Shown here: positions 53,539 through 61,771 of the stretch, piece after piece
Layout of the letters: every line of letters begins with the position of its first letter
Position numbering within the stretch: position 1 is the first letter of the stretch
NCBI RefSeq assembly: GCF_030817215.1
Contig: NZ_JAUSZA010000001.1
Span: 6,670,501-6,734,500 of the forward strand
DNA from: Paenibacillus sp. V4I3
GTDB lineage: Bacteria; Bacillota; Bacilli; Paenibacillales; NBRC-103111
Direction of reading: 5' to 3'
Length of the DNA: 64,000 nt
Made by a program: the position numbers and the translations under genes
Notes under the pieces: generated by a model
What the model saw: the letters and a program-made list of their open reading frames with translations, nothing else
The model's database searches: none
What the model was told of the DNA's origin: nothing

Positions 53539-55371
53539 TCAAAATACGAAGCAATCCAAGTCGCAGAAACCGGGGCCATGATGATGGTGATTGCAGCTAT
53601 GATGATGATGTCCCTGTTGCGGCACATGCAGCCCAGTACCACCACCTCCATGATTGTAGGCATTATAGTAACCGCCATAGTAATTGTGTGGCGCCCAATC
53701 CGGACTGGCTTTAGGAGCTGGGGGCGACAGTTTTTGAAACTCAAACGTTCCATAAACAATCTTTCCGCCTACGACTGTAAGCACCGATTCGATGCGTTTG
53801 ATTTCTTCATCTGAAACGCGGAAGAAGTTGTCAGACAAGATCGATAAATCTGCATATTGCCCTTCCTTAATTTGACCCTTCACGTCCTCCTCTTTCGAAA
53901 ACCAAGCATTTCCGGTCGTATACATACGAAGTGCTTGGTAGCGATCAACTCGATTAGAAGCGGGGTACAAGCTTAGCCCACCAAGAGTTTTTCCAGTCAC
54001 TAGCCAATAAAGTGCAACCCACGGGTTATAACTAGCTACCCTTGTAGCGTCCGTACCCACACCTACACGCAATCCGGCAGTAAGCATCTTTGTGATAGGT
54101 GGCGTGTTTTCGGCTGCTTCAGCTCCGTACCTGTCGACGAAATATTCCCCTTGAAAAGCCATCCGGCTTTGGACTGCAATCGAACCGCCCAATGCGACGA
54201 CACGTTCCAAATCCTTCTCTCGGATTGTTTCGGCATGATCTAAAATCCAGCGTATATCTTTGAATGGAACTTCTTTATTTACACGTTCAAATACATCAAG
54301 AAAGCGCGAGATGGACTCACCATACGTTGCGTGGAGCCGGAATGGCCAACGACTCTGTACCAGATGCCGGGTAACCCCATATAAATCATTTTCTAATACA
54401 GCAGGCAATTCCGGACGGGGTTCGACAAAGTCTTCAAAATCAGCCGCGCTGTACACAAGCATTTCACCGGCGCCGTTGTGTCGATAGTAAGGGCTTCCTG
54501 TATATGGCTGCGACGTGGACGTCCATGATTTAAAATCGTCCAGTTCGTGATTTGGATGTTGTGTAAACAGGTTGTATGCCGTGCGGACGGTAATCTCCCC
54601 ACGTTTGTCCAGTTCCTCATAAACTTGATAATCATCGGGGTAATTCTGGAAACCGCCGCCTGCATCAATAACGCTAGTAATTCCAAAGCGATTCAATTCC
54701 CTCATGAATAACCGTGTGGAGTTCATTTGATCATCATATGAAAGTTTTGGTCCTTTTGCTAGGGTAGCATACAGGATCGTTGCATTCGGCCGTGCTATAA
54801 GCATCCCTGTTGGATTGCCATTGCTATCCCGCTGAATTTCTCCACCTGGCGGATTCGGAGTATCCTTTGTATATCCGACCACACGTAAAGCTGCTTTGTT
54901 TAAAAAAGCTTGGCGGTATAAATTAAGTATGAATACGGGAGTATCTGGAGCTATTCGATTAATTTCATCCAATGTTGGCATCCGGCGTTCCCTAAATTGA
55001 AACTCTGTCCATCCACCTACAACCCGAACCCAATGTGGTGCAGGCGTACGGTCCACTTGGTTTTTTAACATACGCAAGGCGTCAGCCACCGATGGCACTC
55101 CATCCCAACGAAGCTCCAAGTTATAGTTCAATCCACCACGTATTAGATGCATATGAGAATCATTCAAACCTGGAATCAAAAGGCGCTTGTTCCCATCCAC
55201 AACTTGAGTAGTTGGTCCTTTATGCCGCATAACGTCGGAATCGTTACCTACAGCGATGAAACGGTCTCCTTTAATAGCAACAGCTGTTGCGACGGGATTA
55301 ATTTCGTCCATCGTCACAATTTCAGCGTTGTGAATCAATAAATCAGCCTCTACAATAGTCTCTTGCGGCAT
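53539..55371 (-). CDS. YtcJ-like metal-dependent amidohydrolase with His-rich tail
   Basis: Cytoplasmic amidohydrolase_3 family enzyme of 610 residues. The first metal motif is NDSHMHL with His73 and His75; later ligands are His in WILDHAETI and Asp in VGTDATRV. About 55 residues beyond the usual end form a Gly/Tyr/His-rich extension (HNYYGGYYNAYNHGGGGTG) that finishes with two runs of four His and a Cys pair (GHHHHSCNHHHHGPGF). This tail probably binds copper, nickel or zinc. The gene is 45 bp downstream of a XapX gene, under promoter site E. The substrate is unknown. Confidence 0.88.
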   Translation of the reverse strand: MPQETIVEADLLIHNAEIVTMDEINPVATAVAIKGDRFIAVGNDSDVMRHKGPTTQVVDGNKRLLIPGLNDSHMHLIRGGLNYNLELRWDGVPSVADALRMLKNQVDRTPAPHWVRVVGGWTEFQFRERRMPTLDEINRIAPDTPVFILNLYRQAFLNKAALRVVGYTKDTPNPPGGEIQRDSNGNPTGMLIARPNATILYATLAKGPKLSYDDQMNSTRLFMRELNRFGITSVIDAGGGFQNYPDDYQVYEELDKRGEITVRTAYNLFTQHPNHELDDFKSWTSTSQPYTGSPYYRHNGAGEMLVYSAADFEDFVEPRPELPAVLENDLYGVTRHLVQSRWPFRLHATYGESISRFLDVFERVNKEVPFKDIRWILDHAETIREKDLERVVALGGSIAVQSRMAFQGEYFVDRYGAEAAENTPPITKMLTAGLRVGVGTDATRVASYNPWVALYWLVTGKTLGGLSLYPASNRVDRYQALRMYTTGNAWFSKEEDVKGQIKEGQYADLSILSDNFFRVSDEEIKRIESVLTVVGGKIVYGTFEFQKLSPPAPKASPDWAPHNYYGGYYNAYNHGGGGTGLHVPQQGHHHHSCNHHHHGPGFCDLDCFVF

Positions 55372-55416
55372 ATTTTATTCTCCTTTAATGGTGATGGTAT
55401 TAAAATAAATGATGAT

Positions 55417-55587
55417 TTAACTATGATTTAACAGTAATTTAACCCACGGGATAAGTCGTTGTCCTAAAAACATACCGAATAGACCTATCAACCCCAACAT
55501 TGGTGGTGCGGGAGACGGTATGCGGAGGGTCTGAAAAACAATCCCGATAGCGAGTCCAGTACCTAAAGCTAATAATACAGACCACAT
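55417..55587 (-). CDS. XapX-domain small membrane protein
   Basis: A 56-residue protein with two hydrophobic stretches joined by the XapX signature LRIPSPAPPMLGLIGLFGMF. The start ATG 55587 follows AAGGAGG at ideal spacing. It is too short for most gene finders. It lies between promoter site E and the YtcJ-like amidohydrolase, an arrangement also found in other bacteria, and may form a small membrane partner for that enzyme. The molecular function is unknown. Confidence 0.85.
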   Translation of the reverse strand: MWSVLLALGTGLAIGIVFQTLRIPSPAPPMLGLIGLFGMFLGQRLIPWVKLLLNHS

Positions 55588-55620
55588 AAATATGCCTCCT
55601 TTCTTGTAGACCTTGGACTA

Positions 55621-55687
55621 ATTCTATTAGCAAAACAAAGTATCTATCAATATGCTTTTCTCTATGTAACATATAGGGAGTACTTAT
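55621..55687 (-). promoter_or_regulatory. OxyR-like operator and promoter of xapX-amidohydrolase (site E)
   Basis: Minus strand: ATAA-N7-CTAT-N7-ATAG (55687-55662), 11 bp, -35 TTGATA (55650-55645), 18 bp, -10 TAGAAT (55626-55621). Transcription would start about 27 bp before the XapX ATG. Back to back with site C. Confidence 0.75.
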
Positions 55688-55709
55688 ATTTATGTAGACG
55701 AACGATATT

Positions 55710-55776
55710 ATAGTTTCAAGCTATAGAACGTATAGAAAAAATAGAATTGATTGATATATCTCGTTTTCAATAATAT
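55710..55776 (+). promoter_or_regulatory. OxyR-like operator and promoter of the isochorismatase genes (site C)
   Basis: ATAG-N7-CTAT-N7-ATAG (55710-55735), 11 bp, -35 TTGATT (55747-55752), 18 bp, -10 TAATAT (55771-55776). An alternative is TTGATA-N17-TATAAA, four bases on. The stretch TATAGAAAAAATAGAATTG is the same as in the dps promoter. Confidence 0.75.
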
Positions 55777-55841
55777 AAAGGCATACGACGGACTTCATAA
55801 CTAGTTATCTCGAAATGCCGTCGTAAAACAATAAAAGAAAG

Positions 55842-56495
55842 TTGGGATTCTATTTGTTTAATGACAAAAGCGATTTGCTGACTGCAGACAACTCTGCCGT
55901 CATCCTTATCGACCATCAACCACAAATGCTGTTCGGCGTGCAAAGTGCCGATAGACAGACCGTCATCAATAATACGGTGGGACTGGCTAAAACGGCAAAA
56001 GTGTTTAATGCACCCATCATATTAACTACCGTTGCGGCTGATACCTTCTCAGGTCCACTCCACCCGCAGATTCAAGAAGTTTTTCCCGATCAAAAACCTA
56101 TCGATCGGACAAGTATGAATTCGTGGGAAGACGAAAACTTTTTAGCTGCAGTCAAAAAGACTGGCCGCAGGAAGCTTGTCATTGCTGCACTGTGGACAGA
56201 AGTATGCCTAGCTTTCCCCACAATATCCGCAATTAAGGACGGTTACGAAGTTTACATTGTAACCGACGCTTCGGCTGGAACCTCTGTAGAGGCGCATAAT
56301 ATGTCCATTCAACGTATGATTCAAGCAGGTGCGATTCCGGTTACTTGGGAATCTGTTCTTCTCGAATATCAACGCGACTGGGCTCGTCAAGAGACTTACG
56401 ATGCTGTTATAGAAATTGCCATTCAACATGGCGGTGCTTACGGCGCGGGTGTATTTTATGCCCATACGATGTTTGGCGCGCACGAAGGGGCATAA
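55842..56495 (+). CDS. Isochorismatase-fold hydrolase, YcaC-like, cytoplasmic
   Basis: Cysteine hydrolase-like protein of 217 residues without signal peptide. Conserved Asp24 in VILIDHQPQM and nucleophile Cys122 in AALWTEVCLAFPT match the YcaC branch, with the NSWED motif between them. The start is a TTG (55842, or 55854) with only a weak ribosome site, so the N-terminus is uncertain. It is the first of three related genes in a row under site C. YcaC-type proteins have no firmly known substrate. Confidence 0.85.
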   Translation: MGFYLFNDKSDLLTADNSAVILIDHQPQMLFGVQSADRQTVINNTVGLAKTAKVFNAPIILTTVAADTFSGPLHPQIQEVFPDQKPIDRTSMNSWEDENFLAAVKKTGRRKLVIAALWTEVCLAFPTISAIKDGYEVYIVTDASAGTSVEAHNMSIQRMIQAGAIPVTWESVLLEYQRDWARQETYDAVIEIAIQHGGAYGAGVFYAHTMFGAHEGA

Positions 56496-56561
56496 TGTTT
56501 GCCAAAATATAGACAAGTTGATAAGGTATCTGTTATTTCCATATAAAAGGAGCTAAAAACC

Positions 56562-57353
56562 ATGAAAAAATTACTTACAAGCCGCACAGTAACAACACTT
56601 GCACTTTTAACTGCTGTCGTATCGACAAGCGCATTCGGATCTATGCTCGTTGCAAAGGCGGAAACGCCTGCTGCCACTGCCGCTAGCAAAGACAAAGCTG
56701 CCATTAAGGCAAAGGCGGTTCCGTCTCCACGATTGCTGACGCCAACGAACCATACGCTGCTTATGATCGACCACCAACCGCAAATGGCATTTGGTACATC
56801 GTCTATTAACATCCAGGAATTGCGCAATAACGTGACTGGTCTTGCCAAAGCAGCTAAAGCTTTCAACGTGCCAACCGTTCTAACTACTGTTGCTGCAAAG
56901 TCGTTCAGCGGACCGATTTTCCCTGAAATTCAAGCGGTATTCCCTGATCAAGAGCCAATTGACCGTACGACAATGGATGCCTGGGAAGATCAACGAGTTG
57001 TTGATAAAGTGAACAGCTATGGTAATAAAAAGCTCGTCGTTTCTGGTCTATGGACAGAGGTTTGTGACTTATCTGCTGTACTTTCTGCGATCGATCAAGG
57101 ATATGAAGTATACATCGTAACCGATACTTCAGGCGGCGTATCAAAAGAAGCGCACGACATGGCCATTCAGCGCATGATTCAAGCCGGCGCAACACCAATC
57201 ACATGGGAACAGTACCTGCTAGAACTGCAACGTGACTGGGCACGCTCCGAAACTTACAAAGCGACAACAGATATCGCCAAAGAACACGGCGGCGCATACG
57301 GTCTAGGTATTATTTACTCGCAAGAAATGTTCGGCGGTAAAGAGGGACATTAA
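56562..57353 (+). CDS. Exported isochorismatase-fold hydrolase (tandem copy 1)
   Basis: 263 residues with an N-terminal export signal (RTVTTLALLTAVVSTSAFG, cleavage near AKA-ET at 33) and an Ala/Lys-rich linker, then the same YcaC-like domain as the gene before it: Asp70 in LLMIDHQPQM, MDAWED and Cys168 in SGLWTEVCDL. Export of this fold is unusual because most members are cytoplasmic. RBS AAAGGAGC precedes the ATG. It differs from the next gene at only three residues. It is probably at the cell surface, where it may act with the cupredoxin and multicopper oxidase. Confidence 0.88.
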   Translation: MKKLLTSRTVTTLALLTAVVSTSAFGSMLVAKAETPAATAASKDKAAIKAKAVPSPRLLTPTNHTLLMIDHQPQMAFGTSSINIQELRNNVTGLAKAAKAFNVPTVLTTVAAKSFSGPIFPEIQAVFPDQEPIDRTTMDAWEDQRVVDKVNSYGNKKLVVSGLWTEVCDLSAVLSAIDQGYEVYIVTDTSGGVSKEAHDMAIQRMIQAGATPITWEQYLLELQRDWARSETYKATTDIAKEHGGAYGLGIIYSQEMFGGKEGH

Positions 57354-57455
57354 TCTCTAAGAGACGCGTTAGACAGATATAACGACCTTATAGCTGATAT
57401 CTTAAATATATTTAATGTAAAGATTAAATTCATTAATAAAAGGAGCTAACTTAAC

Positions 57456-58247
57456 ATGAAAAAATTACTTACAGGCCGTACAGTAACAACACTTGCACTT
57501 TTAACTGCTGTCGTATCGACAAGCGCATTCGGATCTATGCTCGTTGCAAAGGCGGAAACGCCTGCTGCCACTGCCGCTAGCAAAGACAAACCTGCCATTC
57601 AGGCAAAGGCGGTTCCGTCTCCAAGATTGCTGACGCCAACGAACCATACGCTGCTTATGATCGACCACCAACCGCAAATGGCATTTGGTACATCGTCGAT
57701 TAACATCCAGGAATTGCGCAATAACGTGACTGGACTTGCCAAAGCAGCAAAAGCTTTCAACGTGCCAACCGTTCTAACTACCGTTGCTGCAAAGTCGTTC
57801 AGCGGACCGATTTTCCCTGAAATTCAAGCAGTATTCCCTGATCAAGAGCCAATTGACCGTACGACAATGGATGCCTGGGAAGATCAACGAGTTGTTGATA
57901 AAGTGAACAGCTATGGTAATAAAAAGCTCGTCGTTTCTGGTCTATGGACAGAGGTTTGTGACTTATCTGCTGTACTTTCTGCGATCGATCAAGGATATGA
58001 AGTATACATCGTAACCGATACTTCAGGCGGCGTATCAAAAGAAGCGCACGACATGGCCATTCAGCGCATGATTCAAGCCGGCGCAACACCAATCACATGG
58101 GAACAGTACCTGCTAGAATTGCAACGTGACTGGGCACGCTCCGAAACTTACAAAGCGACAACAGATATCGCTAAAGAACACGGCGGTGCATACGGTCTAG
58201 GTATTATTTACTCGCAAGAAATGTTCGGCGGTAAAGAGGGACATTAA
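57456..58247 (+). CDS. Exported isochorismatase-fold hydrolase (tandem copy 2)
   Basis: Near-identical copy of the preceding gene, 263 residues. Three changes only: Ser7 to Gly, Ala46 to Pro and Lys49 to Gln, all in the signal peptide or linker; the catalytic domain is unchanged. RBS AAAGGAGC is retained. A strong terminator follows at 58262. Amplified gene dosage of a secreted product is the simplest reading. Confidence 0.88.
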   Translation: MKKLLTGRTVTTLALLTAVVSTSAFGSMLVAKAETPAATAASKDKPAIQAKAVPSPRLLTPTNHTLLMIDHQPQMAFGTSSINIQELRNNVTGLAKAAKAFNVPTVLTTVAAKSFSGPIFPEIQAVFPDQEPIDRTTMDAWEDQRVVDKVNSYGNKKLVVSGLWTEVCDLSAVLSAIDQGYEVYIVTDTSGGVSKEAHDMAIQRMIQAGATPITWEQYLLELQRDWARSETYKATTDIAKEHGGAYGLGIIYSQEMFGGKEGH

Positions 58248-58261
58248 TCGATTAGCAAGAG

Positions 58262-58299
58262 AAAATTCACGGAGCAAGATATTGCTTCGTGAATTTTTT
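58262..58299 (+). terminator. Terminator after the isochorismatase genes
   Basis: AAAATTCACG-AGCAA pairs with TTGCT-CGTGAATTTT around GATA, followed by a T-run. It separates these genes from the SLH-cupredoxin gene. Confidence 0.85.
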
Positions 58300-58363
58300 C
58301 ATCAATGAAATTGATTGGTTCGAATAAGTGTTAAATTCAAGATATTAGGAGATTACAAACAAT

Positions 58364-59257
58364 ATGAAAAAGCGTCTATCACTGCTACTTTCTTCAATAG
58401 TTGCACTTTCGATGTTTTCTTCCGTCGCATTCGGTAAAACATCAGATGACTTCACGGATTTGAAAGATCTTGATGCATCGACAAAAGTGAAATTTGATGC
58501 AATGTTCAGCGCCGGTATCTTTAACGGCGTAAGCGAGACCACATTTGGTCTAAAAGATGAAATGAACCGTGCGCAGTTTGCTAAAGTAGCAGCATTGATC
58601 ATGGGTCTTGACATCAACATGGACCTGCATCAATCAAGCTTTACTGACGTTAGCATGAATGATCCGGCTAACGGCTATGCGCTTCCTTACATCGAAGCTT
58701 TGAAGGCTGCAGGTGTGACGGACGGCTATAGCGAAGGCACGTACAACCCGGCGGGTAAAGTATCCAAAGAACAGCTGGTGACATTCCTGGTCCGTGTACT
58801 TGGCAAGGATGCTGATGCCAAAAGCAAAACCTTCACAGACAAAACCGTTTCTGACTGGGCGCGAGGCTATGTAGCTCTTGCTCTTGAATTGAAACTTTTC
58901 CCGATTCCTGAAGGTAGTTTCGGTGGGGCATCCAACGCGACTCGCGATCTGCTTTTGCTTGGCGCCTACGAGGCGAAGCAGCAGCTGATGCCAGCCGGGG
59001 AACAAATGATTCACATTAAAGACTTTGCTTTCAATAAAAATGTCTTGACTGTGAAGACTGGCACAAAAGTAACGTTCATGAACGAAGAAGATGTCCCCCA
59101 TACAATCGTAAGCGATGGGTTATTCGACTCACGCAAAGAAAATAGCGCTGGAATCAAAAAAGGCGAGAGTTATAGCTTCACCTTTGATAAACCAGGTGTA
59201 TACAAAATCTACTGTTCCTATCATCCTTTTATGACTATCAAGATAACTGTTCAGTGA
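58364..59257 (+). CDS. SLH-domain cell-surface cupredoxin
   Basis: Exported protein of 297 residues. Signal peptide to about 24 (VAFG-KT). Two to three S-layer-homology units at about 25-205 (FDAMFSAGIFNGVSETTFGL, YIEALKAAGVTDGYSEGTYN), which usually bind pyruvylated wall polymers. A plastocyanin-like domain follows at about 215-297 with a complete type-1 copper set: His246 in VPHTIVS, Cys284, His287 and Met290 in YCSYHPFM. It lies 12 bp before the multicopper oxidase gene, so the pair likely forms a wall-anchored electron relay. The joining of SLH to a cupredoxin in one chain is uncommon. Confidence 0.9.
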   Translation: MKKRLSLLLSSIVALSMFSSVAFGKTSDDFTDLKDLDASTKVKFDAMFSAGIFNGVSETTFGLKDEMNRAQFAKVAALIMGLDINMDLHQSSFTDVSMNDPANGYALPYIEALKAAGVTDGYSEGTYNPAGKVSKEQLVTFLVRVLGKDADAKSKTFTDKTVSDWARGYVALALELKLFPIPEGSFGGASNATRDLLLLGAYEAKQQLMPAGEQMIHIKDFAFNKNVLTVKTGTKVTFMNEEDVPHTIVSDGLFDSRKENSAGIKKGESYSFTFDKPGVYKIYCSYHPFMTIKITVQ

Positions 59258-59269
59258 GGGTGCAATCCT

Positions 59270-60589
59270 ATGAAAAAAATACTAATTGCAGTCGTCTTAT
59301 TATCAGGCTTTTTACTGACAGGGAATTCATACATGCGGTCACCGGCTACAGTTATGGCGGCCGCACAACTTGAGCCTAACTGGACGTTTGACGATGTCGT
59401 TGAACAGATGCATCAGGATTGGATCGGCGGGACTGTGAAACCGGAAGAAATGACTGGACAAGTTCGAGAGTTTAATGTGCACATTGAAGAGATCGAACAT
59501 GAGTTGACCGATGGCGTCAAGATCAAAGCATGGGCATATGGTTTAGAAGGGCAGCCTGCCACTGTGCCAGGCCCTCAAATCCGCGTCAAAAAAGGCGATC
59601 TGGTCCGAATTGTGATCAAAAACAATTCGACACAGCCGCACTCTTTACACCCACACGGTATTACCAGCGTAGATATGCTGAATGATGGTGTTCCTCACAT
59701 CACAGGTAACTACATTATGCCTGGAAAATCTTATAATTATGAGTTTGTAGCCAAAGAAGCAGGTACTCACTGGTATCATTGCCATGTGCAAACATCCCTT
59801 CACCAGGATATGGGAATGTACGGTTCATTAATTATTGAAGATACCGAGAAGCCAAGCTGGGACAAAGAATTTACAATGATGCTGGACGAGTGGGACACTC
59901 ATCGCGACCCGGCAAATGCAACTGCGAGACCAACCTACAATTACTTTTCCGTCAATGGCAAATCGGGGCAATCTGTTCCCGATATGGTGATTAAAGATGG
60001 CGAGATCGCTCGCATTCGCCTGATCAACGCAGGCTTTGAAGCTCATGCTATGCATCTTCATGGAACGCACTTTATCGTCATTGCGAAGGACGGATACAAA
60101 GTGCCTGAGCCTTATAATATGGATACTGTGAATATCGCTCCAGGTGAAACTTATGACGTCCTTGTAAAAGGACGGGACGGTGTATGGCCATGGCACGACC
60201 ATAACTCCTTGGCCGCGACGGATGACGGCGTGTACCCAGGCGGCATGCTGATGCATGTACGCGGTTCAGGCGATAATAAGTTCAACCCAGATACGAAACC
60301 GACGTTAGTGTCAGTTGAAGGCCACATTCATGCTTCTGATGAACATGTGCTGACCACACATGGAGATCCTTTATTCATCAAAGAGAAAATGACCTACAAC
60401 AGTGAAGAATGGCTCAATGCTTCTCCAGAACGAAGAGCACAGCTCCACGAGCAAAACATGGAATGGGGTCAATCTATCGCTGGCGTTTACAATACAGTTT
60501 CCGGCACATGGTCATTTCATGGCAATGTCAGTGAAAACACACAGCATATTGACGCCACAAGTGGAGCCCTGCCCTATCATCATCACTGA
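59270..60589 (+). CDS. Secreted two-domain multicopper oxidase
   Basis: 439 residues with a Sec-type signal peptide. Domain 1 holds HPH (127-129), then HWYHCH (167-172) with His178 and Met183, giving the type-1 copper and half of the trinuclear site. Domain 2 holds HLH (262-264) and HDH (309-311) but no Cys, so a type-1 copper is present only in domain 1. The spacing between Cys171 and His178 is longer by two residues than in the usual HCH-x3-H. The C-terminus ends in HHH. It probably oxidises phenols, hydroquinones or metal ions using oxygen, perhaps receiving or giving electrons through the adjacent cupredoxin. Confidence 0.9.
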   Translation: MKKILIAVVLLSGFLLTGNSYMRSPATVMAAAQLEPNWTFDDVVEQMHQDWIGGTVKPEEMTGQVREFNVHIEEIEHELTDGVKIKAWAYGLEGQPATVPGPQIRVKKGDLVRIVIKNNSTQPHSLHPHGITSVDMLNDGVPHITGNYIMPGKSYNYEFVAKEAGTHWYHCHVQTSLHQDMGMYGSLIIEDTEKPSWDKEFTMMLDEWDTHRDPANATARPTYNYFSVNGKSGQSVPDMVIKDGEIARIRLINAGFEAHAMHLHGTHFIVIAKDGYKVPEPYNMDTVNIAPGETYDVLVKGRDGVWPWHDHNSLAATDDGVYPGGMLMHVRGSGDNKFNPDTKPTLVSVEGHIHASDEHVLTTHGDPLFIKEKMTYNSEEWLNASPERRAQLHEQNMEWGQSIAGVYNTVSGTWSFHGNVSENTQHIDATSGALPYHHH

Positions 60590-60637
60590 TTAATGGGTGA
60601 TTGATAAATGAAGCCATGAAAAGGAAGTAAATGAAAA

Positions 60638-60808
60638 GTGACACCAATTCAGGTAAACGAATGGCTGGACGAATACAATGATTATATGCTGCTCTATAAA
60701 ATATTCGGTGATCAAACTTATATTGATGAAGCAGAAGAAATATTGAAGAGCATGAAAAAGTATGTTTGTAGAATGCTAATGCTTGAAAACTTTAAACTTA
60801 CAGCATAG
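60638..60808 (+). CDS. Small hypothetical protein before mhqO copy 2
   Basis: A 56-residue open frame from GTG 60638 with AAGGAAG ten bases upstream. Its helical, acidic sequence (VNEWLDEYNDYMLLYKIFGD, then EAEEILKSMKKYVCRMLMLE) looks like a real protein. It ends 12 bp before the mhqO copy 2 ATG, so it would be co-translated. No family recognised. Confidence 0.5.
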   Translation: MTPIQVNEWLDEYNDYMLLYKIFGDQTYIDEAEEILKSMKKYVCRMLMLENFKLTA

Positions 60809-60820
60809 GAGGCATTTTTC

Positions 60821-61771
60821 ATGTCAAAACAGACGACAGGTATCCATCACATAACTGCATTTGCAGGTGATCCTCAAGCAAACGTTGACTTTTACGCCGG
60901 AATCCTCGGCCTGCGCTTAGTAAAGAAAACAATTAACTTTGATGCTCCCGATGTATATCACTTATACTTTGGTAATGAAGCAGGGAGCCCAGGCACTATC
61001 ATCACGTTTTTTCCATCGGCTGGATCACCCAAAGGGAAGATAGGCGGCGGCCAAGTCGGTATTACCACCTATATCGTACCTCAAGGTTCGCTAGACTTCT
61101 GGGAAAACCGTCTGATAAATTTTGGAATTACAGTTAAGAGAGTGAGCCGTTTTCAAGAAGATTATCTGCAATTCACGGACAATGAAGGACTGGGCCTTGA
61201 ATTAGTTGAACGAAATGAGGGACCCAACAGCAAATGGGCATTCAATGGTATACCAGCAGATAAGGCGATTAAAGGGTTCGGAGGAGCTGTGTTGTACAGC
61301 GTCAATGCAGAGAGCACTATGGATACGCTGCAAAACATCCTCGGTCTGACTAAAGTCGCAGAAGATGGCGAGTACGCTCGTTTTCAGGCAACCGGAGAAA
61401 TCGGCAACATCATTGACGTACCTCTTGCTAGCATGGATTGGGGCGAAGGTGGGGCTGGAACGGTTCATCATATTGCTTGGCGTGCAAACAATTTTGATGA
61501 TCATAAAGAATGGCAAAAGGAAGTAATGCGCAAAGGATTCCGACCAACTCAAATTATTGACCGTCAGTATTTCAATGCCATTTATTTTCGTGAATACGGT
61601 GGTATTCTTTTTGAAATTGCTACAGATCCTCCAGGCTTTGCAAAGGATGAGCCTGCTGAATCGTTAGGCGAGAAAATAATGCTGCCAGATTGGTATGAGA
61701 AGCATCGTGCTCAAATTGAAGCGAATCTGATACCTATTCAAGTAAGAGAACTGGCGGGGGAACAGTCATGA
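60821..61771 (+). CDS. mhqO: Ring-cleaving dioxygenase, MhqO-like (copy 2)
   Basis: 316 residues, two vicinal-oxygen-chelate halves, with metal ligands in GIHHITAF, TVHHIAWRAN and GGILFEIATDPPGF as in copy 1 at 46754-47695. Its C-terminal residues overlap the start of the MhqD-like esterase (ATGA), giving the mhqO-mhqD order. RBS ATAGGAGG precedes the ATG. It probably opens hydroquinone or catechol rings, for instance products of the neighbouring multicopper oxidase. No OxyR-like site was found directly upstream, so it may be read from the copper operon or from a promoter in the gap. Confidence 0.9.
   Translation: MSKQTTGIHHITAFAGDPQANVDFYAGILGLRLVKKTINFDAPDVYHLYFGNEAGSPGTIITFFPSAGSPKGKIGGGQVGITTYIVPQGSLDFWENRLINFGITVKRVSRFQEDYLQFTDNEGLGLELVERNEGPNSKWAFNGIPADKAIKGFGGAVLYSVNAESTMDTLQNILGLTKVAEDGEYARFQATGEIGNIIDVPLASMDWGEGGAGTVHHIAWRANNFDDHKEWQKEVMRKGFRPTQIIDRQYFNAIYFREYGGILFEIATDPPGFAKDEPAESLGEKIMLPDWYEKHRAQIEANLIPIQVRELAGEQS

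Larger units (their letters stand above)
56545..58247 (+). repeat. Recent tandem gene duplication, 894-bp period
   Basis: 56545-57353 and 57439-58247 are almost identical in DNA from the ribosome site to the stop codon. The spacer between them (about 100 bp) is unrelated to the region before the first copy. Few silent differences are present, so the event is recent or maintained by conversion. Confidence 0.92.

Noticed and set aside
53503..55815. TATCTCGAA half sites resembling the MhqR box before the CDGSH gene and the first isochorismatase gene
   Set aside because: Only half of the palindrome is present at each place; not enough to claim MhqR control.
57360..57430. ATAG-like words before the second exported isochorismatase gene
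   Set aside because: Spacing fits only in part and no -35/-10 pair follows at the fixed distance seen in the six accepted sites.
56545..58247. Direct repeats considered as a CRISPR or phage array
   Set aside because: They are two whole near-identical genes, not short repeats with spacers.
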